From NCBI GenBank assembly GCA_900315105.1, contig OMXX01000002.1, positions 124,001 through 188,000 of the forward strand: a stretch of 64,000 nt of DNA. Reading direction: 5' to 3'. Positions within the stretch are counted from its first letter, which is position 1. The number at the start of each line of letters is the position of its first letter. A program made the position numbers and the translations under genes. This DNA is from an uncultured Prevotellaceae bacterium (GTDB taxonomy: Bacteria > Bacteroidota > Bacteroidia > Bacteroidales > Bacteroidaceae). The notes beneath the pieces were generated by a model. It worked only from the letters and a program-made list of their open reading frames with translations, did no database searches and was not told the DNA's origin. Of this stretch, positions 7,696 to 16,255 are shown piece by piece.

Positions 7696-9246
7696 TTATC
7701 TACAGAACTCTCTGTACGAATCATCAAAGAAATAATAGATAAGCCGGAATAGCCATACCACAATAGCTCCGCTAACCAATCCGGAAATATGACTGCTTAT
7801 GCTGACGTTACTACTGAAACCGCCAAAAATATCGACTACCAATATCACAAGAAAAACCAACGACTCCCACCAATTAGATTTCCAGTCAAACTTAAACGAT
7901 AATGATTCCCCGATAAGCAAAGACAGGAAAGCACCATACAATCCAAACACGCCACCCGATGCCCCTATCACGCTATTCTGGGAGTATAAAACGGCAAAAG
8001 CAATAGACAAGGGACCAGTTATCAGGAACACAAGGGCTATATCCCTACCATAAAGATAACGGCTTAGCGCGTAAACGCCCAAAACATAGCCAAATAGATT
8101 GCCAAAGATGTGCATAAAGTCCGCATGTATGAACATACTGGTGAAGATTCTCCACCACTCCCCATCAACAAGGAGTGAATCTGGTGTACATGCTCCTGAT
8201 TCATCAAACAGCACATTATTACTTCCATTAAGGGTGTATCCGTTGAATATCATATACAATCCCCAACCAATCATAAGCAACGGAGGCAACAACAGTAAGA
8301 AATTCCCCTTTTGCGCAAAATATGAAAGAACGTCACGCATCGTTTCATTAGAGAATCTCCTGCTATCATCATATTCATTTCGTGACACCCCTCCAGTAAG
8401 TCCCATGAGTAGAGCCAATATCACTACAAGAATAGCCAGAGTTACCAAGATTATTACCACATTATTCCAACATCCGTCAACTTTATCATTGGAAATTTCA
8501 AGCAATATCACATCTTTCTTAGCAGATGCAGGAACTCCATTCAGATAGGAAGAAGCAGCTTCCATATACTGCTCAATATTGTCGCTCTGATGTATAACCT
8601 TGAAGAAATGAGCCATCATGGCATTATATCTTATCGTCCCTCTCATGTGGTATTCCAAGTCTGACATCCACCTTTGCAACTTCTCGTCAGATTGTCCAAA
8701 TCCATAATTATGTTCTCCCTTGGTCTCAGAACAGACAAAAGCATATTCCATATCCTTCAACGGACATACCTGATATACGCAGAACACAAGTTCATCAGAA
8801 CTACGTGATTTTGCATGAACATAACAATCCGTAGTATAGTCGTATGAACTCGTATCTGGTTCTATCTTTTCCACCTGCACATAATTCGCTTCCATTATCT
8901 CTTCCCTTGACAAATCCGTAAGCTTATCTACGCTGACCACTTTCGCAGTAGCATCTTCTGCAATAATTTCAGCATTTACGAATATAAGCATGGAAGCTAT
9001 CATAATGAAAAAAAAGACCATGCCTTCCCACTTGTCATTTGCAGAGTTTATTTCATGCCTAAGCAAGAATATCAGCAAACCAGACAGCCCCAAAGGAATA
9101 CAAATTCCCGGAATCTCGCTCTTTATCATAGGAAACCAGTCATAAGACAGCCAAAACCATCTTATGATAATCCATACTACAGAAAATAACAAAATATACA
9201 ATACTATTTTCCAGATAACCGAAAAAACAGATATATTCCTTCTCAT
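7696..9246 (-). CDS. rhomboid family intramembrane serine protease
   Basis: A membrane protein of 516 residues. The C-terminal 220 residues are a rhomboid domain: EWWRIFTSMFIHADFMHIFG is the typical second-helix region, GASGGVFG carries the catalytic Ser430, and His486 in SISSHISGLVSGA completes the dyad. Rhomboids cleave membrane proteins within or near the membrane. The first 290 residues are not recognised: they hold about three membrane segments near the N-terminus (IVLYILLFSVVWIIIRWF and others), a soluble stretch and a further helix pair before the domain. No partner is suggested by the neighbours. The catalytic assignment is firm; the N-terminal role is unknown. Confidence 0.9.
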   Translation of the reverse strand: MRRNISVFSVIWKIVLYILLFSVVWIIIRWFWLSYDWFPMIKSEIPGICIPLGLSGLLIFLLRHEINSANDKWEGMVFFFIMIASMLIFVNAEIIAEDATAKVVSVDKLTDLSREEIMEANYVQVEKIEPDTSSYDYTTDCYVHAKSRSSDELVFCVYQVCPLKDMEYAFVCSETKGEHNYGFGQSDEKLQRWMSDLEYHMRGTIRYNAMMAHFFKVIHQSDNIEQYMEAASSYLNGVPASAKKDVILLEISNDKVDGCWNNVVIILVTLAILVVILALLMGLTGGVSRNEYDDSRRFSNETMRDVLSYFAQKGNFLLLLPPLLMIGWGLYMIFNGYTLNGSNNVLFDESGACTPDSLLVDGEWWRIFTSMFIHADFMHIFGNLFGYVLGVYALSRYLYGRDIALVFLITGPLSIAFAVLYSQNSVIGASGGVFGLYGAFLSLLIGESLSFKFDWKSNWWESLVFLVILVVDIFGGFSSNVSISSHISGLVSGAIVVWLFRLIYYFFDDSYREFCR

Positions 9247-9299
9247 TTTTTATCTTTTATCAATACGTTATTCTACCAATCACACTTCGTCTTCCCTTC

Positions 9300-9432
9300 G
9301 CAGTTTTTCCGTTGATGCTCCGTACCAAACTCGGTGAAGTTCCTATCATCCTTCGCTTCTCCACCGACTTTGCACCGACTTTGCACCGACTTTGGTACGG
9401 AGGAAGAGCGGAGGATCATAGGAGGAAGAACG
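9300..9432. repeat. short tandem repeats (CACCGACTTTG) in an intergenic zone
   Basis: CACCGACTTTG is repeated three times in a row at about 9360-9393, with ACTCGGTGAAG before and GGAGGAAGA/CGGAGG words after. It resembles the zone at 5490-5640, which also adjoins a DUF6266-like gene. Confidence 0.55.
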
Positions 9433-9439
9433 GAGGCAA

Positions 9440-9988
9440 TTATGAGTTTGAAACCAATTGTTGAGGAGAAGCGAGACGACCTTTCCGACCGTTGCGAAGA
9501 TGCACAAAGGCATACAATCCATTTGGCTGCACATCACGAACAACAGTTGTCTGGGATTTTGCATCAACAATAATATCCTCAAATTCCACTTTTTCATTCA
9601 CAAGACAGATGAATCGCAGAATGTCTCCCCTTTTCCATTGCTCGGAGATTATATCACATTCAATCTTATCACCTACGATTCGATAGCCGAGGACTGGCAG
9701 AGAACCATCCGATACAGTATTCATTCTCAAAAGATTAAGGCTCATGAACCTGTCACAATCCCTTTGCCCTTCCTTCAACAACTCAAAGCACCCCTTTACC
9801 GCAGGTTTCAACTTGCGATATAGCATCTGAACAGTTTTCATCTTATCACGTTGCTCAAGCTGCACCTCTGACTTCCTGTCATGATAGTGTACAGGCTTTG
9901 ATCTGAGTATCTGCTGTCCATTCTGAATCTGAAACACCATACCACCAGCCGGACCGTGAATACTACCTTTATTATCTAATATTGCCAT
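9440..9988 (-). CDS. DUF6266-like protein
   Basis: An intact 182-residue protein. The start MAILDNKGSIHGPAGGMVFQ, the following RSKP and the QLEQRDKMKTVQMLYRKLKP stretch resemble the Bacteroidetes family DUF6266, whose function is not known to me. There is no signal peptide or membrane segment. The second half (YRIVGDKIECDIISEQWKRG, EKVEFEDIIV) looks like beta strands. The paralogue at 5642-6183 is frameshifted, so this may be the surviving functional copy. It has its own promoter box at 10016-10023. Confidence 0.75.
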   Translation of the reverse strand: MAILDNKGSIHGPAGGMVFQIQNGQQILRSKPVHYHDRKSEVQLEQRDKMKTVQMLYRKLKPAVKGCFELLKEGQRDCDRFMSLNLLRMNTVSDGSLPVLGYRIVGDKIECDIISEQWKRGDILRFICLVNEKVEFEDIIVDAKSQTTVVRDVQPNGLYAFVHLRNGRKGRLASPQQLVSNS

Positions 9989-10015
9989 AAATTTAAGTTT
10001 TTGTTATTTGAGTAC

Positions 10016-10023
10016 AAAGATAC
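10016..10023 (-). promoter_or_regulatory. -7 box TATCTTTG for the DUF6266-like gene
   Basis: The minus strand reads TATCTTTG 28 bases before the ATG at 9988, followed by a short AT-rich leader. Confidence 0.6.
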
Positions 10024-10172
10024 AAAAAATTTTGCGAATTGAAGACATTTTCAGCCGAAAATTGAACAAAAAATTTTTCTATGATGACAGCTGCTTTCTA
10101 TGGGATTTTCCACACAATTTAAATTGCTATTTTCCTGTAAAGATATGTTAATAACTAAAAATTACGTCGAAA

Positions 10173-10191
10173 TAACTAAAAACATAAGTTA
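10173..10191. promoter_or_regulatory. inverted-repeat operator, distal (TAACT...AGTTA)
   Basis: TAACTAAAAACATAAGTTA forms TAACT/AGTTA arms with a 9-base centre. It is the outermost of three related dyads ahead of the BlaI-type repressor gene. A further half site (TAACTAAAA) lies around 10152. Confidence 0.5.
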
Positions 10192-10216
10192 AAATCTCGG
10201 ATATAGCTTATTTTTT

Positions 10217-10250
10217 CAACTAAAAGTTTCGTTAATTAAAAATTTAGTTG
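10217..10250. promoter_or_regulatory. inverted-repeat operator CAACTAAA...TTTAGTTG just upstream of the -7 box
   Basis: CAACTAAA (10217-10224) and TTTAGTTG (10243-10250) are exact complements and abut the -7 box TAATTTCG at 10251-10258. Binding here would block the promoter, as expected for autorepression by a BlaI/MecI-type protein. Confidence 0.65.
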
Positions 10251-10258
10251 TAATTTCG
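10251..10258 (+). promoter_or_regulatory. -7 box TAATTTCG of the blaI-type gene
   Basis: A Bacteroidetes-type -7 box placed between two operator-like dyads, 30 bases before the ATG at 10288. Confidence 0.5.
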
Positions 10259-10267
10259 CACCCAGAT

Positions 10268-10283
10268 AACTAAAACATTAGTT
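10268..10283. promoter_or_regulatory. inverted-repeat operator AACTAA-AACA-TTAGTT over the transcript start
   Basis: A perfect 6-bp dyad with a 4-base centre, ending five bases before the repressor ATG. Same half-site (AACTAA) as in the two upstream dyads. Confidence 0.65.
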
Positions 10284-10287
10284 GAAT

Positions 10288-10674
10288 ATGAAAAGAGATA
10301 AAGACAACCAGACGCTCACCAGAGTGGAAATGGAGATTATGAATCGCCTGTGGGCTATGAACGAGCCTTCGGTTAGTGTGCGACAGCTACTTGCTGAATA
10401 CCCTGAGCCCAAGCCTGCCTATACCACTCTCGGCACATATATGAAGATTCTCACGGAGAAAGGGTTTGTGAAGCCTGAGAAACGTGAGGATGATGGAAAG
10501 ACATTCTTCTTCCGTCCGCTCATCACACAGAACGAATACCGAAAGATTGTGATGAAGGATGTCAAGAACACCCTGTTTGGTGGCTCTATGAGATCACTCG
10601 TAAACTTCTTTGCAAAAGAAGAAAAGATACCCGATGACGAAATACAAGAATTACTAAGTTTGATTAAAGAGTAG
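10288..10674 (+). CDS. BlaI/MecI/CopY family transcriptional repressor
   Basis: A winged-helix repressor of about 128 residues, with the family start LTRVEMEIMNRLWAMNEPSV, the recognition helix region PAYTTLGTYMKILTEKGFVK and a C-terminal dimerisation helix. A TTG at 10282 is in frame, but the ATG at 10288 gives the normal family N-terminus and lies clear of the operator. These repressors are inactivated by cleavage triggered by a BlaR1-type M56 sensor protease, and such genes follow directly. Three AACTAA/TTAGTT dyads around the promoter suggest self-control. What the sensor detects is unknown; there is no beta-lactamase nearby. Confidence 0.9.
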   Translation: MKRDKDNQTLTRVEMEIMNRLWAMNEPSVSVRQLLAEYPEPKPAYTTLGTYMKILTEKGFVKPEKREDDGKTFFFRPLITQNEYRKIVMKDVKNTLFGGSMRSLVNFFAKEEKIPDDEIQELLSLIKE

Positions 10675-10686
10675 CCCCCAAGCCCA

Positions 10687-10846
10687 ACAGCCCCTCACCC
10701 GTCCTACGGACACCCTCTCCCCAAGGGGCGAGGGAAATATTAGTGAGATAAACAGCTACAATCGCTAAATTATCAAGCAGACAAATGTAACTTTTCCCTC
10801 GCCCCTTGGGGAGAGGGCGTCCGAAGGACAAGTGAGGGGCTCTGGC
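10687..10846. repeat. long inverted repeat (about 48-bp arms) between repressor and sensor genes
   Basis: The left arm (about 10690-10738, GCCCCTCACCCGTCC...CTCTCCCCAAGGGG) is the near-complement of the right arm (about 10793-10842, ending GTGAGGGGCTC). The 54-base centre is AT-rich. Each arm also has its own small CCCC/GGGG hairpin. It looks like a REP-type or MITE-like insertion splitting the operon; it might attenuate transcription into the sensor genes. Confidence 0.7.
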
Positions 10847-10868
10847 TGGACTTTTAAACCATTAAACT

Positions 10869-12287
10869 ATGCTCGCCTACGCAATAAAATCAGCTATATT
10901 CCTCAGCATTATGTACATTCCGTACATGCTGATACTCAGGAAGGAATCATTCTTCCACTTCAACCGCATATTGCTCGTTTGCATTATGCTGTTGTCGCTC
11001 ATTCTGCCTTTATGCGATTTCCATTCTCTATCTATTGAGAATAATCCTATACAAGAGGGAATGACAACTATCAGTATGCCTGTAGTAATGAATGAGAGTA
11101 CCCCAAACATAACGGTAGCAAAAGGTTTCAACTGGGTAGCAGTCGTACTCTATATTTACTTGATAGGTATAATAGCAACAATTCTTTGGAAAACCATTCA
11201 AATATCCCAACTCTATCGTACCTTCCACAAAGGGGTGCTTTGGAAGGACAAGCAGAATGGCATTACAATATATTGTCATGCACAAGACATAGCTCCATTC
11301 AGTTGGTTCAATACTATCGTAATCAGCGAGAACGACTATCAGAATAATGCAAATGAGATTCTATGTCATGAAATAGGGCATATCCGTCATTATCATTCAC
11401 TTGACATTCTTCTTGTGAATATTATTGAAACAATACAATGGTGGAATCCGTTCTCTTGGCTTATAGCCTCCTCACTTCGTGATGTGCATGAGTATGAGGC
11501 TGACAACGAGGTACGTACAAGTGGCGTAAACATCAGAGAATACCAGATTCTATTAATAAGAAAAGCCGTCGGCTCCAGTTCCTATGCCTTTGCCAATGGT
11601 TTCAATCACAGTTTACTAAAAAAACGAATCACTATGATGTTAAGATCAAAATCAAATCCGTGGATGCGTACAAAGGCTTTGTACATCATCCCTATGGCTA
11701 CTATCGCCATAAGCGTATTTGCCACACCAGAGTTAAACAATCGTGTTGATACTCTTGCTGAAAAGGTTGAAACTATTATCGAAGACCAAGTTTCAGAAAA
11801 GGAAATTGATTCTGCCGATAATATAAAGGAGAAAATTGCAAAAAACGCCAAGGAGAATCTCACAGCAACAGCAGGAAAAAACACAAAATCTGCATTGGAT
11901 ACGTGTACGTGGAATGAAAACGATCCTGCTACGTGGCATGAGAAATACATAGACCCACAAGCAGACGTAAGGCCACAATTCCCAGGGGGTGACAAAGCCC
12001 GCTCGGAATACTATGATAACAACAAGAAATTAATAAGTCTTGGAGACCCATTCAAAGAGGCTACGGTTTCTATTTTCGTTGATGTCGTTGTAGAAAAAGA
12101 TGGAACTATCAGTAATGCAAAGATAAGTAGATTCCATACAAAACACGAAATATCAGAGGAAAGGAAGCAGGAACTTAAGGATGCTGCAATAAAATTTTAC
12201 TCTAATATGCCAAAACATATTCCTGCCAAAAAGAATGGTCAAGCCATACGTTATGAATTTACAACAGGAGGAGATTTCAAAATATAA
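10869..12287 (+). CDS. BlaR1-type M56 family sensor metallopeptidase with TonB-like C-terminal domain
   Basis: The protein has 472 residues. Membrane segments lie at about 5-25 and 35-52 and again near 90-110. The M56 zinc-protease motif HEIGH is at 167-171, with the further ligand region HEYEAD at about 207-212. A third hydrophobic segment (ALYIIPMATIAISVF, about 275) leads to a periplasmic linker and a TonB-like C-terminal domain (FVDVVVEKDGTISNAKI). By family precedent it would sense a periplasmic signal and inactivate the BlaI repressor encoded upstream. The replacement of a penicillin-binding sensor by a TonB-like domain is common in Bacteroidetes M56 proteins. The next gene is a close duplicate. 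Confidence 0.88.
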   Translation: MLAYAIKSAIFLSIMYIPYMLILRKESFFHFNRILLVCIMLLSLILPLCDFHSLSIENNPIQEGMTTISMPVVMNESTPNITVAKGFNWVAVVLYIYLIGIIATILWKTIQISQLYRTFHKGVLWKDKQNGITIYCHAQDIAPFSWFNTIVISENDYQNNANEILCHEIGHIRHYHSLDILLVNIIETIQWWNPFSWLIASSLRDVHEYEADNEVRTSGVNIREYQILLIRKAVGSSSYAFANGFNHSLLKKRITMMLRSKSNPWMRTKALYIIPMATIAISVFATPELNNRVDTLAEKVETIIEDQVSEKEIDSADNIKEKIAKNAKENLTATAGKNTKSALDTCTWNENDPATWHEKYIDPQADVRPQFPGGDKARSEYYDNNKKLISLGDPFKEATVSIFVDVVVEKDGTISNAKISRFHTKHEISEERKQELKDAAIKFYSNMPKHIPAKKNGQAIRYEFTTGGDFKI

Positions 12288-12318
12288 ACGATACAATCTC
12301 TAATCAAAAGTTTACAAC

Positions 12319-13722
12319 ATGCTCGCCTACGCAATAAAATCAGCTATATTCCTCAGCATTATGTATATTCCATACATGCTGATACTAAGGAAGGAATCAT
12401 TCTTCCACTTCAACCGCATATTGCTTGTTTGCATTATGCTGTTGTCGCTCATACTGCCTTTGTGCGATTTCCATTTCCTCTCTATTGCCAATAACCCAAT
12501 ACAAGAGGGAATGATTATCATCGGCACCCCGACAGCTGTTATGGAGAATGGTGGAAATGCCACAATATCAGAAGACATCAACTGGTTCGCAATTATATTC
12601 TACATCTATATAATTGGAATGGCTGCAACCTTCATCTGGAAGATGGTTCAACTGGCTGTTCTTTATGGAACAATTCACAGGGGCGTTCTATGGAAGGATG
12701 AGCAATACGGAATAACCATTTACTGTCATGCTCAGGATATAGCCCCATTCAGTTGGTTAAACACCATTGTGATAAGCGAGGACGACTATAACAATAACGC
12801 TACCGAGATATTGCGACATGAGATGGGGCATATAGAGCATCGCCACTCATTTGACATCATACTTGCAAACATTGTTCAGACAATACAATGGTGGAATCCG
12901 CTGTCTTGGATTCTCGCATCCTCACTTCGTGACGTGCATGAGTATGAGGCAGATGATGCCGTACTTACAAGTGGCGTGAATATTCATCAATACCAGACGC
13001 TCTTGATAAGGAAAGCCATTGCAAACACAAATTACGCCTTTGCCAACAGCTTCAATCACAGTCTGTTGAAAAAGCGTATCACAATGATGGTCAAGGAAAA
13101 GTCAAATCCTTGGAAGCGCACAAAGGCTCTGTTACTTATTCCTGTGTCAGCTATTACCCTTTGTGCCTTTGCTACTCCTAACCTTAACGTACTCGCAGAA
13201 AAGGTCATGGAAACAAATGAGAAGATCATTCGGATTAGAAAAACCCTTGCATATATACAATCGCTGAGGATTCCGCCCTATGAAATAGCCAGGATTCTTG
13301 CAGAAAGGAAAGAAAGTGAAAAGAAGTATGTCGAAAAAATAAGACAAACAACAAAATTGAATTCTGGGGAGAAAAGCAAAGTCTATGACGTTGTAGATGA
13401 GAAAAACAAAGTCTTGGACGTGGTAGATGACATGCCAGAATTCCCAGGTGGAATACAAGCTTTGGTGCAGTATCTTACAAAAACTGTAAAGTATCCGGAA
13501 GAATCAGAAGCCAAAGGCGAGCAGGGACTTGTTGTATGCACTTTCGTGGTAGAAGCTGACGGAAAGGTCAGCAATACCATGATAGCAAAGGGGGTTACCC
13601 CAGCTCTTGACAAAGAAGCAGAACGTGTGGTTAGCTCCATGCCAAATTGGACACCCGGAAAACAGAACGGACAAAATGTAAGAGTAAAATACACTTTGCC
13701 TATAACTTTCCGATTACAATAA
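12319..13722 (+). CDS. BlaR1-type M56 family sensor metallopeptidase with TonB-like C-terminal domain (duplicate)
   Basis: A 467-residue paralogue of the preceding gene. The first 170 bases are almost identical in DNA between the two, then similarity drops to protein level, suggesting tandem duplication with later gene conversion at the 5' end. HEMGH at 167-171 keeps the zinc motif, and HEYEADDAV follows. The C-terminal TonB domain is canonical (EFPGGIQALVQYL, then VVCTFVVEADGKVSN and SMPNWTPGKQNGQNVRVKY). The linker has a short repeat (KVYDVVDEKN / KVLDVVDDMP, about 355-375). Only 31 bases separate it from the first copy. Confidence 0.88.
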   Translation: MLAYAIKSAIFLSIMYIPYMLILRKESFFHFNRILLVCIMLLSLILPLCDFHFLSIANNPIQEGMIIIGTPTAVMENGGNATISEDINWFAIIFYIYIIGMAATFIWKMVQLAVLYGTIHRGVLWKDEQYGITIYCHAQDIAPFSWLNTIVISEDDYNNNATEILRHEMGHIEHRHSFDIILANIVQTIQWWNPLSWILASSLRDVHEYEADDAVLTSGVNIHQYQTLLIRKAIANTNYAFANSFNHSLLKKRITMMVKEKSNPWKRTKALLLIPVSAITLCAFATPNLNVLAEKVMETNEKIIRIRKTLAYIQSLRIPPYEIARILAERKESEKKYVEKIRQTTKLNSGEKSKVYDVVDEKNKVLDVVDDMPEFPGGIQALVQYLTKTVKYPEESEAKGEQGLVVCTFVVEADGKVSNTMIAKGVTPALDKEAERVVSSMPNWTPGKQNGQNVRVKYTLPITFRLQ

Positions 13723-13811
13723 ATAACATATTATAATATCACCTTTTAGACAGGCATATTTATGCTTGTCAGGGTGGGAAATGCTTAAAAAGTTTACTAA
13801 AAATTATCACT

Positions 13812-14270
13812 ATGAAGAAAAAAACAAATTCTTGGATGCGTACAAAGGTTTTGTACATCATCCCTGCAGCCGCAATCATTTTTTGCGCAATCTCATGTAC
13901 CGAATCTGACCAATCGGATTTCACAAATGAAGTGTATGACAAAGTGGAAGTCATGCCAGAATATCCCGGTGGGATGGAAAGCATGATGAATTTCATGAAA
14001 AGCAACATGAAATATCCTGAGATTGCTATGAAAAACGGAGCAACAGGAAAAGTGATTATAAGTTTCGTCGTTGAGAAGGACGGAAAGGTCAGCGATGTAA
14101 AGGCTGTAGATTTCAAGGCTGATGGTGAAGTCTCTACAGAATGCGAGGAAGCTTTCAAAGCCGAAGCAGAAAGAGTTGTTACAAGCATGCCAAACTGGAA
14201 ACCCGGACAGCAGAAAGGCGAGAATGTACGTGTGAAATACACCATGCCTTTCACCTTCCGTTTACAATAG
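13812..14270 (+). CDS. short TonB-domain protein, headless derivative of the M56 sensors
   Basis: The protein has 152 residues. The N-terminus (NSWMRTKVLYIIPAAAI) matches the third hydrophobic segment of the M56 sensors, and the rest is a complete TonB C-terminal domain (MPEYPGGMESMMNFM, IISFVVEKDGKVSDV, SMPNWKPGQQKGENVRVKY). The M56 protease part is absent. DNA just upstream (AGTTTACTAAAAA...ATCACTATGA) still matches the interior of the first sensor gene, so the start codon is an internal Met of the ancestor. The helix could act as a signal anchor, or AISC as a weak lipobox. It may bind the same ligand or partner without protease action; that is inference. Confidence 0.85.
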   Translation: MKKKTNSWMRTKVLYIIPAAAIIFCAISCTESDQSDFTNEVYDKVEVMPEYPGGMESMMNFMKSNMKYPEIAMKNGATGKVIISFVVEKDGKVSDVKAVDFKADGEVSTECEEAFKAEAERVVTSMPNWKPGQQKGENVRVKYTMPFTFRLQ

Positions 14271-14293
14271 GAACTCTCAGAGTTCCTATTTTG
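14269..14293 (+). terminator. rho-independent terminator after the M56/TonB cluster
   Basis: AGGAACTC/GAGTTCCT stem with a short loop, overlapping the stop codon, followed by ATTTT. Confidence 0.7.
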
Positions 14294-14326
14294 GCGAGTT
14301 TGTGAAATTAAAGAAAACTAATAACT

Positions 14327-14639
14327 AACGTCAGTTCGACGAATTCTACGAATGGCAGCAAGCTGCCTTAACCACTGCGTGGAGCTACACGACTTGCTTC
14401 AGTTTGTTGAGCTTCAGCGAAAAATTACCATTAATACTCTTTTCCACGAATTATTTTTTCTCTGTCCCGATTTTTTCGAATATTCGAATTATTTTTCGCT
14501 GAAGCTCAACAAGCTGAAGCAAGTCGGGATGAAAATTATCGATTAATTATTCGCAAGGCTCATCAAGCTACGCAAGTCGCGATAATTCATGGAAATTCAT
14601 GTAGCCAAGCGCAGCGTTTATTTTCGTCGAGTTCACGTT
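14327..14639. mobile_element. MITE-like repeat element, copy 1 (AACGTSAGTTCGA ends)
   Basis: The element has inverted ends AACGTCAGTTCGACGA (left) and, read on the other strand, AACGTGAACTCGACGA (right). It is flanked by AACT on both sides, a possible 4-bp target duplication. It contains TTGCTTCAGTTTGTTGAGCTTCAGCG and its complement further on, forming a long internal hairpin; two AAGCTCA(A/T)CAAGCT(G/A) words are shared with the other copies. No transposase is encoded. It fills the whole gap between the TonB cluster and the next gene. Confidence 0.7.
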
Positions 14640-14657
14640 AACTAAACAAAAACAGAT

Positions 14658-16217
14658 ATGAAGAAAAATTTGTTTTGGATTTTATTATCCGTCTTATTCT
14701 GCGCTTGCTCAGAACAAAATGTAGAGGGTGAATTCTTCTTGCGAGGACAGGAAGTAAAGTTTGACTCTGCGAATGATAACCTATGGCCTAAATTCCTGTA
14801 TGGACAAACTATGTTTGCATGGTCGGATGATAATAGTATTCATGCTGGGGAAATAACCGAAAAAGAGTGGCAGAAAGCTGAGAGAATATCTGGGGCTGGC
14901 GTAAACGATGACTTGGAGAGGTTAGAATTCTCACAAGGTAATAACGGGGAACTATTCATATGGAATAAGCCTACGGTTGGATTATTTGACACGGGTTGTT
15001 TCAAATCTCTGATAAAAGTCCAGAATGCAGACAACATTGCCGATATTATGGATCGGACAAAATGGGAAACATACGATTTGAAGAAGGTTTTAGGATTTAC
15101 AGGCGGAAGTTATGTTGCTCTATCCGATACAACCATTCTCTCGCGAGGAATGTTTAAAGACGATCTTAAGCGTGTGTACTCTATTATTGATATTAAGAAT
15201 CAAAAACTCACGCCTATAGACTATTGCCCCAAAAGCAAGGATTTAAGTGATGAAGAAATCTGTATGCGCTTTTTGACTGGTAACATATTAGGTAATGGGA
15301 AAGACAAAATGTTGTATTATAACGAATGTGCAAAGTTTGCTTTCATTTTCAATGTAGAAGGAACAAAAGTAAACATACTGAAGGATTTGTATTCATACAC
15401 ATTTGTTCCAACTCGACCTACAGAAAGTTTGGGTTGTTGTGCGAATTGCGAAAGGATATATTTGCTTGTAAGAGATACCAATATTAAAGGAGAAAAATGT
15501 AATGAGGATGACAGGTTCAGATACGGAAATACCGTTGAGGTGTATGACTGGGACGGAATAAAACATCAGGTTATTCATCTTGACAATTACTATCGGGAAA
15601 TCATGTTATCAGGTGATGGAAATACACTATTCCTTCATCCGGGAATGACCGGGGATATAATAAAGCCTGCTCTTTATTCTTATGACATTAGCAATCTTAA
15701 GGATAATCCGATGATTGATTCTGTTGAGATAAGGAATATTTGCAAGGCAAACTTTGAAAAGACTAAGGAGAAATACGGCAAGATAGATGTTTTGAAAGAA
15801 GGAGATATGATGGCTGATTTCAAGCTATATGACTATGATGACAAGCCACATCATCTTAATGAGTTTTTAGGCAAGGGCAAATATACTATTCTTGTATTCA
15901 GCGATTTGCATTGTGGGTGGTGTCAGAAATCAAAACCACATCTTGAGAAATTGTACAAACAGAACAAAGACAAAATTGAGATGATAACCGTTTCTGACGA
16001 TAAATTGTCGGAGTGGAAAGAGAAACCTAATGGAGAGGTAAGCTGGCATGAATGGAACGACCATAATCTCGCAAGAGAAATAAGAAAGAAATACGATGTT
16101 TTTGGAAATCCGACTTTCTTCGTCATAAATCCAGAAGGAAAGATAGTGAAGAAATATACTGGTTTTGCAGAACAAATATTTGACGAAATGAAGGATATTG
16201 TCTCTGGAAAAAAATAA
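14658..16217 (+). CDS. lipoprotein with BF3045-like/beta-propeller-like N-terminus and thioredoxin-fold C-terminus
   Basis: The protein has 519 residues. A lipoprotein signal ends at FCAC (about Cys17). Residues 20-380 are beta-rich and resemble the TolB-like propeller region of Bacteroidetes lipoproteins, without a motif I can name surely. The C-terminal 130 residues are a thioredoxin/TlpA-like domain with the redox motif CGWC (Cys419, Cys422) after ILVFSDLH and a cis-Pro loop NPTFF (Pro485). It probably reduces or transfers disulfides in the periplasm for an unknown client. The upstream gap is entirely occupied by the MITE-like element, so the promoter may lie in or be brought by that element. 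Confidence 0.8.
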   Translation: MKKNLFWILLSVLFCACSEQNVEGEFFLRGQEVKFDSANDNLWPKFLYGQTMFAWSDDNSIHAGEITEKEWQKAERISGAGVNDDLERLEFSQGNNGELFIWNKPTVGLFDTGCFKSLIKVQNADNIADIMDRTKWETYDLKKVLGFTGGSYVALSDTTILSRGMFKDDLKRVYSIIDIKNQKLTPIDYCPKSKDLSDEEICMRFLTGNILGNGKDKMLYYNECAKFAFIFNVEGTKVNILKDLYSYTFVPTRPTESLGCCANCERIYLLVRDTNIKGEKCNEDDRFRYGNTVEVYDWDGIKHQVIHLDNYYREIMLSGDGNTLFLHPGMTGDIIKPALYSYDISNLKDNPMIDSVEIRNICKANFEKTKEKYGKIDVLKEGDMMADFKLYDYDDKPHHLNEFLGKGKYTILVFSDLHCGWCQKSKPHLEKLYKQNKDKIEMITVSDDKLSEWKEKPNGEVSWHEWNDHNLAREIRKKYDVFGNPTFFVINPEGKIVKKYTGFAEQIFDEMKDIVSGKK

Positions 16218-16255
16218 TACTCTTATATTACCAACGTTTTCGTTAAGCCAGATGA

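Noticed and set aside
10687..10846. Insertion sequence between blaI and blaR-like genes
   Set aside because: No transposase frame; the inverted repeat is only 160 bases and better seen as a REP/MITE-type repeat.
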